Positions 36,105-47,018 of a stretch of DNA of 64,000 bases are shown here, one piece after another. Origin of the DNA: DASSUW01 sp963740605 (lineage in GTDB: Bacteria; Actinomycetota; Thermoleophilia; Solirubrobacterales; Solirubrobacteraceae); contig CAVUFC010000022.1 of NCBI GenBank assembly GCA_963740605.1, forward strand, positions 1 through 64,000, read 5' to 3'. The notes under the pieces were generated by a model. It saw nothing but the letters and a program-made list of their open reading frames with translations. It was not told the origin of the DNA and made no database searches. Every line of letters begins with the position of its first letter. Within the stretch, counting starts at the first letter, position 1. Both the position numbers and the translations under genes were made by a program.

Positions 36105-36353
36105 GTGACGAGAGCTGAAGCCGAGAACCGAGCGAGGGCGCTCAACGCTGAGCACCCCGAACGCGCACGACACCGCTGGCTGGCGCGTTCTTCCGACGAG
36201 GCCTGGGACGTCGTACGGCTGGGCATTCCTGGCGCAAACGCGCTCGGACCGCTGAAGACGACCACCGAGGCCCACCCGCAGCCCGCGCCGGCCGACGACC
36301 CGCGCACGCTGTTCGACAAGAACGTCGGCGGGCCCTGGGCCCCAGGGATCTAA
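36105..36353 (+). CDS. Small conserved-looking protein of unknown function
   Basis: About 82 residues from a GTG at 36105. The sequence has AENRARALNAEHPERARH, DEAWDVVRLGIPG and PAPADDPRTLFDKNVGGPWAPGI. Composition and third-position GC look coding, but there is no clear ribosome site and the upstream frame overlaps the RTX gene. No family is recognised. The start could be elsewhere. Confidence 0.5.
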   Translation: MTRAEAENRARALNAEHPERARHRWLARSSDEAWDVVRLGIPGANALGPLKTTTEAHPQPAPADDPRTLFDKNVGGPWAPGI

Positions 36354-36365
36354 GTACCGGCGGTA

Positions 36366-37580
36366 CTAGCGAATCACGCGCGATTCGTAGCCGCCCTCGC
36401 GCAGCGCCGCGACGACGCTGTCGGCGTGCTCGTGCCCCCGGGTCTCGAGCACGAGCTCGATCGCGGTCTCGCGCACGTGCAGGTCGAGCCCCTCGCGCAC
36501 GTGTGAGACGTCGACGATGTTGGCGCCGGTGGCGGCCACTTCGCCGAGCAGGCGGGCAAGGCCGCCGGGCCGGTCGGCGACGCGCGTGAGCAGGACGAGC
36601 CGGCGGCCCGACTCGCTCTCGTGCCGGCGCGCGACCGAGGCGAGCAGCCCGGCGTCGACGTTCCCGCCCGACAGCACGGCGACCGTCGTCCCGCTCTGGG
36701 CAGCGCTCACCTGCCCGCCGAGCAGTGCCGCCACGCCGACGGCGCCCGCACCTTCAACGACCAGCTTGCAGCGCTCCATGAGCACGACCATCGCCTCGGC
36801 GACGGCTTCCTCGTCGACGACCACGATGCCGTCGGCGTGCTCGGCGAGCAACGGCAGCGTGATGTTGCCCGGTCGCTTGACCGCGATGCCGTCAGCGATC
36901 GTCAGCACCGAGGTCGCCGCCACCGGCTCGCCGCGCTGCAGCGACTCCGGGTACGGCGCGCACGCCGCGACCTGCACCCCGATCACCTCGACGTCTGGGC
37001 GGGCGGCCTTGACCGCGATCGCGATGCCCGAGCACAGCCCTCCCCCACCCACCGGCACGATCACCTTGGCGAGATCCGGCACGTCCTCGATCAGCTCGAG
37101 GCCGAGCGAGCCCTGGCCGGAGATGATGTCCGGGTCGTCGAACGGGTGGACGAACGCAAGCCCGTCGTCGTGCGCCCGCGCGATCGCGACCTCGACGCAT
37201 TCGTCGACCGAGTCGCCGCCGATGTGGACCTTGGCGCCCGAGCCGCGCGTCGCCTCGATCTTGGCGAGCGGCGCGTCGGTCGGCACGTAGACCTCGCACG
37301 GCACGCCGCGCGCCCGCGCGCCGGCCGCGAGCGCCTGAGCGTGGTTGCCGGCCGAGGCGCCGACGACGCCGGCGGTGCAGCCCTCGCCCAGCGCCGCGAG
37401 CTTGGCCGCGACGCCGCGGATCTTGAACGAGCCGGTGCGCTGCAGGTTCTCGGCCTTGAGCGCGACGACACCGCCTGCGCGCTCGGAGATCGTGCGCGAC
37501 GACAGGATCGGCGTCCGCCGCGCGATCGTCTCCACGGCCGGCCGCGCGGCGGCGACGTCATCGGCCGTGACGGTGCCCAT
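36366..37580 (-). CDS. ilvA: Threonine ammonia-lyase with C-terminal ACT domain
   Basis: A 404-residue PLP enzyme that deaminates threonine (and serine) to the 2-oxo acid. Cofactor Lys53 is in TGSFKIRGV, and SAGNHAQ and VPVGGGGLCSG hold the phosphate and substrate. The C-terminal 80 residues form a short ACT domain (VLLTRVADRPGGLARLLGEV), as in the catabolic/TdcB-like or single-ACT actinobacterial type. The ATG overlaps the stop of ridA by one base, coupling an enzyme that emits reactive enamines to the protein that removes them. The gene symbol could equally be tdcB. Confidence 0.9.
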   Translation of the reverse strand: MGTVTADDVAAARPAVETIARRTPILSSRTISERAGGVVALKAENLQRTGSFKIRGVAAKLAALGEGCTAGVVGASAGNHAQALAAGARARGVPCEVYVPTDAPLAKIEATRGSGAKVHIGGDSVDECVEVAIARAHDDGLAFVHPFDDPDIISGQGSLGLELIEDVPDLAKVIVPVGGGGLCSGIAIAVKAARPDVEVIGVQVAACAPYPESLQRGEPVAATSVLTIADGIAVKRPGNITLPLLAEHADGIVVVDEEAVAEAMVVLMERCKLVVEGAGAVGVAALLGGQVSAAQSGTTVAVLSGGNVDAGLLASVARRHESESGRRLVLLTRVADRPGGLARLLGEVAATGANIVDVSHVREGLDLHVRETAIELVLETRGHEHADSVVAALREGGYESRVIR

Positions 37581-37972
37581 CAGTCGGGGACGGCGAGAAT
37601 CGCGTCGATCTCGACGTCCGCCCCCAGCGGCAGCGCGGCCACGCCGATCGTGCTGCGCGCGGGCGGGTCGCCCTGGAAGTAGGTGCCGTACGCCTCGTTG
37701 ACGTCCTTGAACGTGGAGATGTCGGTGACGTAGATGCCGCAGCGGACCGCGTCGGCGAGCTGGGCGCCCGCAGCGGCGGCGACGATGGCGAGGTTGTCGA
37801 GGCAGCGCCGCGTCTGGTCGCCGATCGACCCTTCGACGAGCGAGCCCGTGCTCGGATCGACCGGCGTCTGGCCGGACAGGAAGATCAGGCCGTTGGAGAT
37901 CACGGCGTGCGAGTAGGGCCCCGCGGCCGCCGGAGCGCCCTCCGCATGAACGGTTTCGCGATGATGGGACAT
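37580..37972 (-). CDS. ridA: RidA family enamine/imine deaminase
   Basis: A 130-residue RidA-family protein. It has GPYSHAVISNGLIFLSGQTPVDP, the CGIYVTDISTF core and ARSTIGVAALPLGADVEIDAIL, with the family's conserved Arg. RidA hydrolyses 2-aminoacrylate and related intermediates made by threonine/serine dehydratases. The ATG at 37972 fits the family; an upstream frame to 38017 crosses the promoter. Translation is coupled to ilvA by a TGATG overlap. Confidence 0.92.
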   Translation of the reverse strand: MSHHRETVHAEGAPAAAGPYSHAVISNGLIFLSGQTPVDPSTGSLVEGSIGDQTRRCLDNLAIVAAAAGAQLADAVRCGIYVTDISTFKDVNEAYGTYFQGDPPARSTIGVAALPLGADVEIDAILAVPD

Positions 37973-37974
37973 GG

Positions 37975-38020
37975 TTAGGCATCCTAAGGCGCTCGCGCGA
38001 GTGCGAGTAAGCCGCACTCG
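37975..38020. promoter_or_regulatory. Two inverted repeats in the ridA / yyaL-like divergent promoter
   Basis: TTAGG-cat-CCTAA (37975-37987) ends three bases before the ridA start, and CGAGTGCG-7 bases-CGCACTCG (37998-38020) ends five bases before the other gene's ATG. The first looks like a regulator site; the second would form a hairpin over the ribosome-binding region. Regulators are unknown. Confidence 0.4.
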
Positions 38021-38025
38021 ATCTC

Positions 38026-40038
<2,013 letters not shown>

Positions 40039-40101
40039 GGAATCCCGGCGCCGGTGGGGCGTCCACCTCCGTGACGTGTCCCACTCTCCCCAGGAGGACC
40101 C

Positions 40102-42228
40102 ATGCCACTGAGCATGCGGCGCAGTGCGACCCTTGGAGCGGTCGCGCTGACGACCTTGGGCCTGGCCGCCACGGCCGGTGCCTCGCTCCAGCAACTCCCG
40201 CCCGGAGCGCAGGTCAACGACGACCTCGCCGCCGGGATCGACCCGGCCCGTGACGCAGGTGCCTCAGATGTCGTCGGTGGCTCGCTCGCGGCCGGCGGCA
40301 TCCGCGTTCCGTGGGCGGCGTTCGAGCAGCAGACCAGCGGCGAGCAGCAGATCTTCGTGCGCGCGTTCAAGAACGGCGCGTGGAAGACGCAGGGCCAGTC
40401 GCTGAACATCGAGCGTGATCAAGAGGCCGAGGCGCCGTCGATCGACTTCGCCGGTACAGGCCGCACCGTGCCGTGGACGGCGTGGTACGAGCCCAACTCT
40501 CATCTCGGCGACAAGACGAACATCTTCGCCAGCCGGTTCGCCGCGGCGCAGAACACGTGGATCCCCGAGGGGCAGGACCGTGCTCCCAACAACAAGGTCC
40601 CGTCGCTGAACATCCACACCAACCAGGAGGCCGAGAACCCGGCCCTCGCCGGCGGCGCGGCCACGGCCGGCAACGACCCCGTGCCGTGGGTCGCCTGGCA
40701 GGAGAAGGACGGTGGGGACCCCGACCACGCGATCGATCAGATCTTCGTCTCGCGCGGCATCAAGCAGACCGACTGCTCGGCCAACCTACCCGGCGGCGGC
40801 ACCTCCGTCAGCGCGTTCTGCTGGCAGCAGGTCGGCAACGGGCGCCTGAAGGCCGACGCTCTCGAGCCTGGCGGCGACCCGACGCTCAACGTCGACCCGA
40901 CGCGAAACGGCATCGAGCCCGACATCGCGTTCACCGGGCCGAACGACACTGTTCCGTGGGTCACCTGGTACGAGGTCGACGACAGCAAGATCACCGGCCT
41001 GCACAACAACGACATGGTGTTCGCCGCCAAGGCCGTCAACGACGGTGGTGGCAAGTTCCACTGGGTGGTCGTGGGCAACCGCCTGTCGGCGGCGCTCGAC
41101 AACTCCGGCAACAACAAGTTCGGCGGAGCGGCCGAGAACGCGACCGCCGAGGGCGACGCGTCGCTCAACGCGAACCCGGACAAGGGCGCGGAGGATCCGC
41201 GCGTCGCGGCCGGCACGCTCGTCCCGGGCGGCGCCACCACGCCGTGGATCGCCTGGGCCGAGGAGCTCTCGAACGGCCACAAGGGGATCTTCGTGTCGCG
41301 CCTCGTCGGCGGCACGCACTTCGAGCTCGCCAACGGCGGTAAGCCGGTGTCGAACCCGAACATCGACGCCGAGGATCCGGACATCACGTTCTCCGGCAAC
41401 ACGCCGTACGTGACCTGGCACTCGAACGACAAGACCGTCGTCGGCCACTTCGCGGACCTGACGACCTTCAAGGTCGACAACGTCACGGCGGAGCAGACCG
41501 GCGGACGCTCGCCGATCTCGTCGTCGAACACGTCCGATCCGTTCACCGCCGACGGGCAGACGCCTCCGGCCGGCACGGTCGGCACGCCGTTCTTCCTCGA
41601 CCTGACCAGCTCGGCGCCGCACAAGCTGCTGGCGCACGGCTACCAGGTCGACGCGGTGCGGACGCACGTGGCGAGCCACGTGAAGCCGACGACCGCGCGC
41701 CTGAACGGCTCGGTGGATCGCGGCGGCGCTCCGGTCAAGGTGCACTTCGAGTTCGGCCTCACCAAGGCCTACGGGAGCCGCACCGACGATCAGCAGCTCG
41801 CGCCCGGCAACGCTCCGATCGCGTTCTCGGCTCCGATCAGCGGGCTGCACCCGCGCACGCGGTACCACTACCGCTCGGTGGCGGTGACGGACTTCGGCGT
41901 GGTCTACGGGCCCGACGTCCAGTTCAAGACCAAGGGCCTGCCGTATCCGCACATCGTGCAGAAGCGGCTGTGGATGACGGCCTCCGGGAACGTCCTCGTG
42001 CGGCTGAGCTGCACGACGGGCCAGCGCTGCACCGGCACCGTCAAGCTCGTGGCGAAGCACCGCACGCTCGGGCACAAGCACTACTCGATCCGGGCCCACC
42101 ACATCAAGCTGGTGAAGGTCCACCTCAAGCCGAAGGCACAGGAGCTCGTGCGCAACTCGCACAAGCTGCCCGTCAAGGTGACGACCGGCGGCACCCACCG
42201 CACGCTCGTCATGCGCTGGACGCGCTAG
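40102..42228 (+). CDS. Secreted protein with six PW-x-x-W repeats and a fibronectin-like domain
   Basis: A 708-residue protein with a signal peptide (about 1-28). Six repeats centred on VPWAAF, VPWTAWYE, VPWVAWQE, VPWVTWYE, TPWIAWAEE and PYVTWHSN span residues about 65-460 and suggest a six-bladed propeller. A FN3-like domain (about 530-615; TTARLNGSVDRGG, GLHPRTRYHYRSVA) and a basic, His/Lys-rich C-terminus (about 620-708) follow. AGGAGG precedes the ATG. No catalytic motif is seen; a carbohydrate- or surface-binding role is possible. Confidence 0.85.
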   Translation: MPLSMRRSATLGAVALTTLGLAATAGASLQQLPPGAQVNDDLAAGIDPARDAGASDVVGGSLAAGGIRVPWAAFEQQTSGEQQIFVRAFKNGAWKTQGQSLNIERDQEAEAPSIDFAGTGRTVPWTAWYEPNSHLGDKTNIFASRFAAAQNTWIPEGQDRAPNNKVPSLNIHTNQEAENPALAGGAATAGNDPVPWVAWQEKDGGDPDHAIDQIFVSRGIKQTDCSANLPGGGTSVSAFCWQQVGNGRLKADALEPGGDPTLNVDPTRNGIEPDIAFTGPNDTVPWVTWYEVDDSKITGLHNNDMVFAAKAVNDGGGKFHWVVVGNRLSAALDNSGNNKFGGAAENATAEGDASLNANPDKGAEDPRVAAGTLVPGGATTPWIAWAEELSNGHKGIFVSRLVGGTHFELANGGKPVSNPNIDAEDPDITFSGNTPYVTWHSNDKTVVGHFADLTTFKVDNVTAEQTGGRSPISSSNTSDPFTADGQTPPAGTVGTPFFLDLTSSAPHKLLAHGYQVDAVRTHVASHVKPTTARLNGSVDRGGAPVKVHFEFGLTKAYGSRTDDQQLAPGNAPIAFSAPISGLHPRTRYHYRSVAVTDFGVVYGPDVQFKTKGLPYPHIVQKRLWMTASGNVLVRLSCTTGQRCTGTVKLVAKHRTLGHKHYSIRAHHIKLVKVHLKPKAQELVRNSHKLPVKVTTGGTHRTLVMRWTR

Positions 42229-42235
42229 CGATCGC

Positions 42236-42261
42236 GGGAGGGCGGCTCCGGCCGCCCTCCC
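42236..42261 (+). terminator. Terminator hairpin after the PW-repeat gene
   Basis: An 11-bp perfect stem (GGGAGGGCGGC with its complement) and TCCG tetraloop start eight bases after the stop. A T6 run occurs 20 bases later. Confidence 0.75.
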
Positions 42262-42322
42262 TGGTCTGGTTCCTGACCGTTTTTTGGCTTTACAGAGCGG
42301 AGCAAGGGGTAACCGAGGTTTC

Positions 42323-42604
42323 ATGCGCATGGAAGTGCAACCCGGTGCCCTGACTGACGCCGGCACACGCCAGTCGGAAATAGCGGGCCAGCTCACTGAG
42401 CTTTCGGGCCGCCTCACCACCGCCGCGGACGCCGCGTCCGCCGCGGGCGATCCCGCCGTCGAGGAAGCCATGACCGGCGCCGTGCAGAGCTGGCAGGCCT
42501 CGCTCGCGATGGTCTCCCACTCCGTCGGGAGCATCGGCTCGAACCTCGGCAGCGCGTCGATCGCGTACCTGACCGTCGACGAATCCGCGATCCCAGCGGG
42601 CTGA
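42323..42604 (+). CDS. EspC-like small type VII secretion protein
   Basis: About 93 residues, all-helical, with MEVQPGALTDAGTRQSEIAG, GDPAVEEAMTGAVQSWQASL and a C-terminal YLTVDES, matching the Y-x-x-x-D type VII secretion signal. The opening resembles EspC/DUF2580-type substrates. The ATG at 42323 has GAGG four bases upstream; ATG at 42329 is also possible. Its TGA overlaps the next gene's probable CTG start. No ESX core genes occur in the window. Confidence 0.75.
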   Translation: MRMEVQPGALTDAGTRQSEIAGQLTELSGRLTTAADAASAAGDPAVEEAMTGAVQSWQASLAMVSHSVGSIGSNLGSASIAYLTVDESAIPAG

Positions 42605-45231
42605 CCAAAGCCGAGTCGTTTGCCGGAATCACCGTCCCCGAGGGCGAGCCCGACAGCATCCGCCACGCGGCGCAGACGTTCCACGGCGTCGCCGGCGGGC
42701 TGCACGGCGCGAGCGGCGACCTGCGCAGCGTCCCCGGCCTGGTGGCCGACTGGCAGGGCCCCGCATCGGCCGCCTACGGCGGCACCGTGATCACCAACGG
42801 CGGCTGCGTCGACGACGCCGCCTCGGCCATGGGCACGTGCGCCCAGACGGCCACCACCTACGCCGACGAGCTCGACCAGGCGCAGAAGGACGCGCGGAAG
42901 GCGATCGCCGACGCGCGCGACGCGCAGGACCGCATCGACAAGGCGCAGGCCGACCTCGAGGCCGCGTACGGCGCCGAGACCGACGCGTCGAACCGCATGA
43001 GCTCGGCCGGCGCGCGGCTGTCAGCCGGCGTCCCGGACCCGAGCGCGTCCGGCGACTACGACAGCGCGAGCACCGACCTTCAGGCCGCCCAGAACGCGTC
43101 GGCCGACGCGCGCCGCCGGCTCGAGCAGGCGCAGAACGACCTCGACGACGCCAAGCGCCGCGGTCACAAGGCCGAGCAGGACGCCAAGGACGCCGCCCGC
43201 GCCGCGGCGAGCGGGTTCGACGGCGTCGCGGGCGACTCGCCGGCCGCCGCCGTCTTCGGCGGCTCGCCGACCGCGATCGAGAACCAGGTCCTTGCGCGCG
43301 TTCGCGCAGGCGACTACTCCGTGCTCGACGAGGTCGCGTTCAACTACCTGCCCAAGGACACGCAGCGCGCGATCGCCGCCGAGATCGCCAAGGAGTCCTA
43401 CAAGGCCTCCTACGGCGAGGGCAGCCACTCGATGGAGGACATGGCCGGCGTCGTGCGCCACTTCCAGCACGACGACGAGTTCGCCACCGGCTTCTACAAC
43501 CAGCTCGGTGGCGAAGGCGCGCGTGACCTCGCGACCAACATCATCTTCTTCCACGGCACCGGCCACGGGCTCAAGGACCCGTCGCTGGTGGCGCTCAAGG
43601 CCCCGTTCGCGACGCTGCTCCGGACCGCGACGCGCAGCAAGGACCCGCGCAGCGGGTTCACCGACGACTTCATCGGCGGCGGCTCGATCCGGGACCGCAT
43701 CCCGGGCCACCTGCAGATGGTCGCGTTCCTGATGGCCGGGCAGGCGTCGAACTACAGCTCCAAGTTCCTCGCGCGGACGGGCGAGGAGGTCCTCGTCGAA
43801 ACGCAGGACGCCGAGGACGCGCCCCCGTTCGTCGAGCTGTCCGACTACCAGGACTTCATGAAGTTCATCGCCGAGAACCCGGCAGCCGCGGGCGAGCTCC
43901 TCGCCGGCCACCACGGGCCCGAGAACTACCTGTCCAACGTCGGCCCGCTGCTGCGCTACGGCCCGCGCTACACCGATGACGGCTCGGCGCTCGGCGCGCT
44001 GATACAGGCCGGCACGCACGACCTGCGGGCCACCGACATCACGCTGGCCAACAACGCCGCCCACGCGGTCATCCAGGGCGCCCCGACGTACATGGACGGC
44101 CTCGGAGACGGCGCCAAGACGGCGCTGACGACGATCCTCGACGACCACATCGCCGATTTCGAGCACGTCGCGATGGAGCGTGCCGAGCCGGGGCCGCTCC
44201 CGGGTCCGGCGGACGGGATCCACGACCTGACGTACGAGCAGGGCCACGACTATCTGAAGGCGCTGGTCGGCGACGACGCGACGCGCGGCAACGCGACACA
44301 GATCGTCGGCGACCGCGTCGGCTACGACAGCTACCAGTCCGCCGCGCAGCACGACACGCTGTTCGCCAACCGTGCCGGCGCGCTGTCGGAGATGGGCGTG
44401 CTGGCGACCGCCGACGCCAACCTCGACGACGCGAAGATGTCCGACGCCATGAACGGCTTCGCCAAGTCGGCCGCGGGCAAGCTCGTCGGCCTGACGCCGC
44501 CCGGGAAGGTGCCGGGCTTCGACATCATCGCCGGCAAGGGCCTGGACGAGATCTTCTCCACCGACGCGGTCAAGCACGCGCTCGAGAACGAGGTGCCCGC
44601 GCAGATGGACGCGTTCGCCGGCGTCAAGCAGCTCTCGATCGCCTCCCAGGTCCAGCTCGGCATCCTGCCGCCCGAGGCGATGCACACGATCCATTCGGAC
44701 GGCTCGCTGAACGTCAACTTCATTGACGGGCCGAACTACGACCACGACATCGTCCGGGTCGACACCAACGGCGACGGCACGCTCGACTCGAACCTGCAGT
44801 GGGATCTCAACCACGACGGCGAGATCTCCGCCGACGAGCGCCAGATCGACGAGCGGGAGCTGTACGACGCCGGGCTGGGGAACGCCGAGGCCGCGGGCGA
44901 CGGCATGACCTCGCTGTACGACGTCCAGTACGAGGGCTCGCACCCGCCGGACATCGACGACCTCAACGTGCCGGCCGGGTACGACCAGGACAACCCGAGC
45001 ACGTTCGAGAAGGTCTGGGACTGGCCGTTCGACGCTCCCGGCGAGGGCACGATCGCCCACGACGGGCACGTCGTCGCCCACCAAGAGGACCTGCACTGGA
45101 ATCCGGCGGAGAAGACCTACGACGTTCGGATCGACTCAGGCGACACGCACACGACGTTGCACTACGCCCGGATCGACGACAAGTGGGTGCTTGCCGAGAA
45201 GGTCAACGGGGAATGGCAGAGCGTGGAATGA
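42601..45231 (+). CDS. Large WXG-like coiled-coil protein, putative type VII effector or partner
   Basis: 876 residues if it starts at CTG 42601, overlapping the previous stop (CTGA). Clear coding sequence (SFAGITVPEGEP, GVAGGLHGASGDLR) lies upstream of the first ordinary start, GTG at 42742, and no ATG, GTG or TTG exists there. The N-terminus is an amphipathic helical hairpin with a W-x-G turn (DWQGP, about 50-54), then an Ala/Asp-rich coiled coil (about 85-200), a helical middle (about 220-690) and a C-terminal beta region. That region has two DxNxDG loops (DTNGDGTLD near 721, DLNHDGEIS near 735). The stretch around 690-755 is repeated in the next gene. Toxic activity is not recognisable. 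Confidence 0.82.
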   Translation: MTKAESFAGITVPEGEPDSIRHAAQTFHGVAGGLHGASGDLRSVPGLVADWQGPASAAYGGTVITNGGCVDDAASAMGTCAQTATTYADELDQAQKDARKAIADARDAQDRIDKAQADLEAAYGAETDASNRMSSAGARLSAGVPDPSASGDYDSASTDLQAAQNASADARRRLEQAQNDLDDAKRRGHKAEQDAKDAARAAASGFDGVAGDSPAAAVFGGSPTAIENQVLARVRAGDYSVLDEVAFNYLPKDTQRAIAAEIAKESYKASYGEGSHSMEDMAGVVRHFQHDDEFATGFYNQLGGEGARDLATNIIFFHGTGHGLKDPSLVALKAPFATLLRTATRSKDPRSGFTDDFIGGGSIRDRIPGHLQMVAFLMAGQASNYSSKFLARTGEEVLVETQDAEDAPPFVELSDYQDFMKFIAENPAAAGELLAGHHGPENYLSNVGPLLRYGPRYTDDGSALGALIQAGTHDLRATDITLANNAAHAVIQGAPTYMDGLGDGAKTALTTILDDHIADFEHVAMERAEPGPLPGPADGIHDLTYEQGHDYLKALVGDDATRGNATQIVGDRVGYDSYQSAAQHDTLFANRAGALSEMGVLATADANLDDAKMSDAMNGFAKSAAGKLVGLTPPGKVPGFDIIAGKGLDEIFSTDAVKHALENEVPAQMDAFAGVKQLSIASQVQLGILPPEAMHTIHSDGSLNVNFIDGPNYDHDIVRVDTNGDGTLDSNLQWDLNHDGEISADERQIDERELYDAGLGNAEAAGDGMTSLYDVQYEGSHPPDIDDLNVPAGYDQDNPSTFEKVWDWPFDAPGEGTIAHDGHVVAHQEDLHWNPAEKTYDVRIDSGDTHTTLHYARIDDKWVLAEKVNGEWQSVE

Positions 45232-45614
45232 CCAGGATCGTCCTCATCCTCGTCGGCGCCGCGCTCGTGCTCACGGGCATCGCCGGCTGCGGTGATGAGG
45301 ACAACCCGGCGTTCTCCAAGGAGGTCAAGCAGCAGATGGACTCCACGAGCGCCGGCCGGCGGGCGAAGGTCGAGCGCCTCGTCAGCGAGGGCAAGCTGCC
45401 GCCGGTCGCGCTGCGGGTGCTGCACGCGGACGGGACGCTGAACGTCAACATCATCGACGGACCGAAGTACGACGGCGACGTCGTGCACACCGGCGCCGAC
45501 GGGACCTCCGGCAAGAAGCTCGCCTGGGACCTCGACCAGGACGGCAAGATCTCCAAGGCCGAGCGCACGATCACCGAGCGCGAGCTCTACGACGCCACGC
45601 TCGGCGCTCGCTAG
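45228..45614 (+). CDS. Lipoprotein sharing the C-terminal domain of the upstream WXG-like protein
   Basis: A 128-residue protein with a lipoprotein signal (lipobox LTGIAGC, Cys about 21). Residues about 58-126 align with the upstream protein: LPPVALRVLHADGTLNVNIIDG against LPPEAMHTIHSDGSLNVNFIDG, DLDQDGKISKAE against DLNHDGEISADE, and ERELYDATLG against ERELYDAGLG. The ATG overlaps the upstream stop (ATGA). A membrane-bound copy of an effector domain could act as immunity protein, receptor or adaptor; this is inference. Its stop overlaps the convergent glutamine synthetase stop. Confidence 0.85.
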   Translation: MTRIVLILVGAALVLTGIAGCGDEDNPAFSKEVKQQMDSTSAGRRAKVERLVSEGKLPPVALRVLHADGTLNVNIIDGPKYDGDVVHTGADGTSGKKLAWDLDQDGKISKAERTITERELYDATLGAR

Positions 45615-46963
45615 AGGATCGCCAAGTAGCGGTCGAGCTCCCAGGGAGTGACCTGGACTCGGTAGTCCTCCCACTCCTGGCGCTTGATCTCGATATAGCG
45701 GTTGAAGATGTGCTCGCCGAGCGTGCGCAGCACGAGCTCTGACTCGGCGGTGATCTCGATCGCCTCGCCCAGCGTCTCGGGCAACTGCTCGATGCCGAGC
45801 CGGCGCCGCTCGTCCGGGCTCAGGTGGTAGAGGTTCTTCTCCATCGGCTCGGGCAGCTCGTAGCCGCGCTCGACGCCCTCGAGCCCAGCCATCAACAGCG
45901 CCGCGAACGTCAGGTACGGGTTGCAGGCCGGATCGGGGCAGCGCAGCTCCATTCGCGTCGCCTGCTCCTTGCCGGGGTGGTAGAGCGGCACGCGCACGAG
46001 CGCTGACCGGTTGCGCCGGCTCCAGGCGACGTACACCGGGGCCTCGTAGCCGGGCACGAGCCGCTTGTACGAGTTCACCCACTGGGCGAAGATCGAGCAG
46101 ATCTCGCGCGCGTGGCGGAGCTGGCCGGCGATGAACGCCTTGCCGGTCTCGGACAGGAAGTACTTGTCCTCGGCGTCGTAGAACGCGTTGCGGCCGTCCT
46201 TGAACAAGGACTGGTGCGTGTGCATCCCCGAGCCGTTCTCGCCGAACAGCGGCTTCGGCATGAAGGTCGCGTGCCAGCCGTAGTTCTGCGCGATCTCCTT
46301 GACCGTGATGCGGTACGTCATGCAGTCGTCGGCCATCTTGATCGCGTCGGCGTAGCGCATGTCGATCTCGTGCTGGCTCGGGCCGACCTCGTGGTGGGAG
46401 TACTCGACGTCGATCCCGAGCTTCTCGAGCGCCAGGACCGTGTCGCGGCGGACGTCGGATCCGGCATCGAGCGTCGTGAGGTCGAAGTAGCCGCCGAGGT
46501 CGAGCACCTCGGTGCCACGCGCGTCGCGGAAGAGGAAGTACTCGAGCTCGGGGCCGACGAAGAAATCATCGAACCCCATCTCGTTCGCCCGCTGCACCGC
46601 GCGGCGCAGCACGTGGCGCGGGTCACCCTCGTAGGGCTCGCGCTCGGGCGTGAGCACGTCGGCGAACATGCGGGCCACGCCGCCCCCGTCCTCCTCCGGC
46701 CGCCACGGCAGCACGTTGAAGGTCGTCGGGTCGGGCATCGCGATCATGTCCGACTCCTCGATCGCGTTGAAGCCGGTGATCGACGAGCCGTCGAAGCCCA
46801 TCCCGCCCTCGAAGGCGTCGTCGAGCTCCGAGGCGTTGATCGAGAACGACTTCAGCTGGCCGAGGATGTCCGTGAACCAGAGCCGGATGAACCGGATCCC
46901 GCGCTCCTCGACGAGCGCCTTGACGTCATCGGCCGACTGCGGCCTGTCTCCCTCGGGCGGCAT
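45611..46963 (-). CDS. glnA: Type I glutamine synthetase
   Basis: A 450-residue enzyme that joins ammonia to glutamate using ATP. Signatures include GMGFDGSSITGF, GPELEYFLF, the ATP-site KPLFGENGSGMHTHQSL, and NRSALVRVP with MELRCPDPACNPYL. The length fits the GSI-alpha type, shorter than adenylylated GSI-beta enzymes, and the NLYxLP adenylylation motif reads NLYHLSPDE, so control by adenylylation is unlikely. An actinobacterium may carry several copies; this could be an auxiliary one. Confidence 0.93.
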   Translation of the reverse strand: MPPEGDRPQSADDVKALVEERGIRFIRLWFTDILGQLKSFSINASELDDAFEGGMGFDGSSITGFNAIEESDMIAMPDPTTFNVLPWRPEEDGGGVARMFADVLTPEREPYEGDPRHVLRRAVQRANEMGFDDFFVGPELEYFLFRDARGTEVLDLGGYFDLTTLDAGSDVRRDTVLALEKLGIDVEYSHHEVGPSQHEIDMRYADAIKMADDCMTYRITVKEIAQNYGWHATFMPKPLFGENGSGMHTHQSLFKDGRNAFYDAEDKYFLSETGKAFIAGQLRHAREICSIFAQWVNSYKRLVPGYEAPVYVAWSRRNRSALVRVPLYHPGKEQATRMELRCPDPACNPYLTFAALLMAGLEGVERGYELPEPMEKNLYHLSPDERRRLGIEQLPETLGEAIEITAESELVLRTLGEHIFNRYIEIKRQEWEDYRVQVTPWELDRYLAIL

Positions 46964-47018
46964 CGGGCGGGAGACTAGCCAAGTGGTGGCCGCGACGAGG
47001 TGGACCCACGGTCCGGGT

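Noticed and set aside
42742..45231. GTG at 42742 as start of the WXG-like protein
   Set aside because: It would cut the helical hairpin just before the W-x-G turn, and the upstream 47 codons read as coding sequence.
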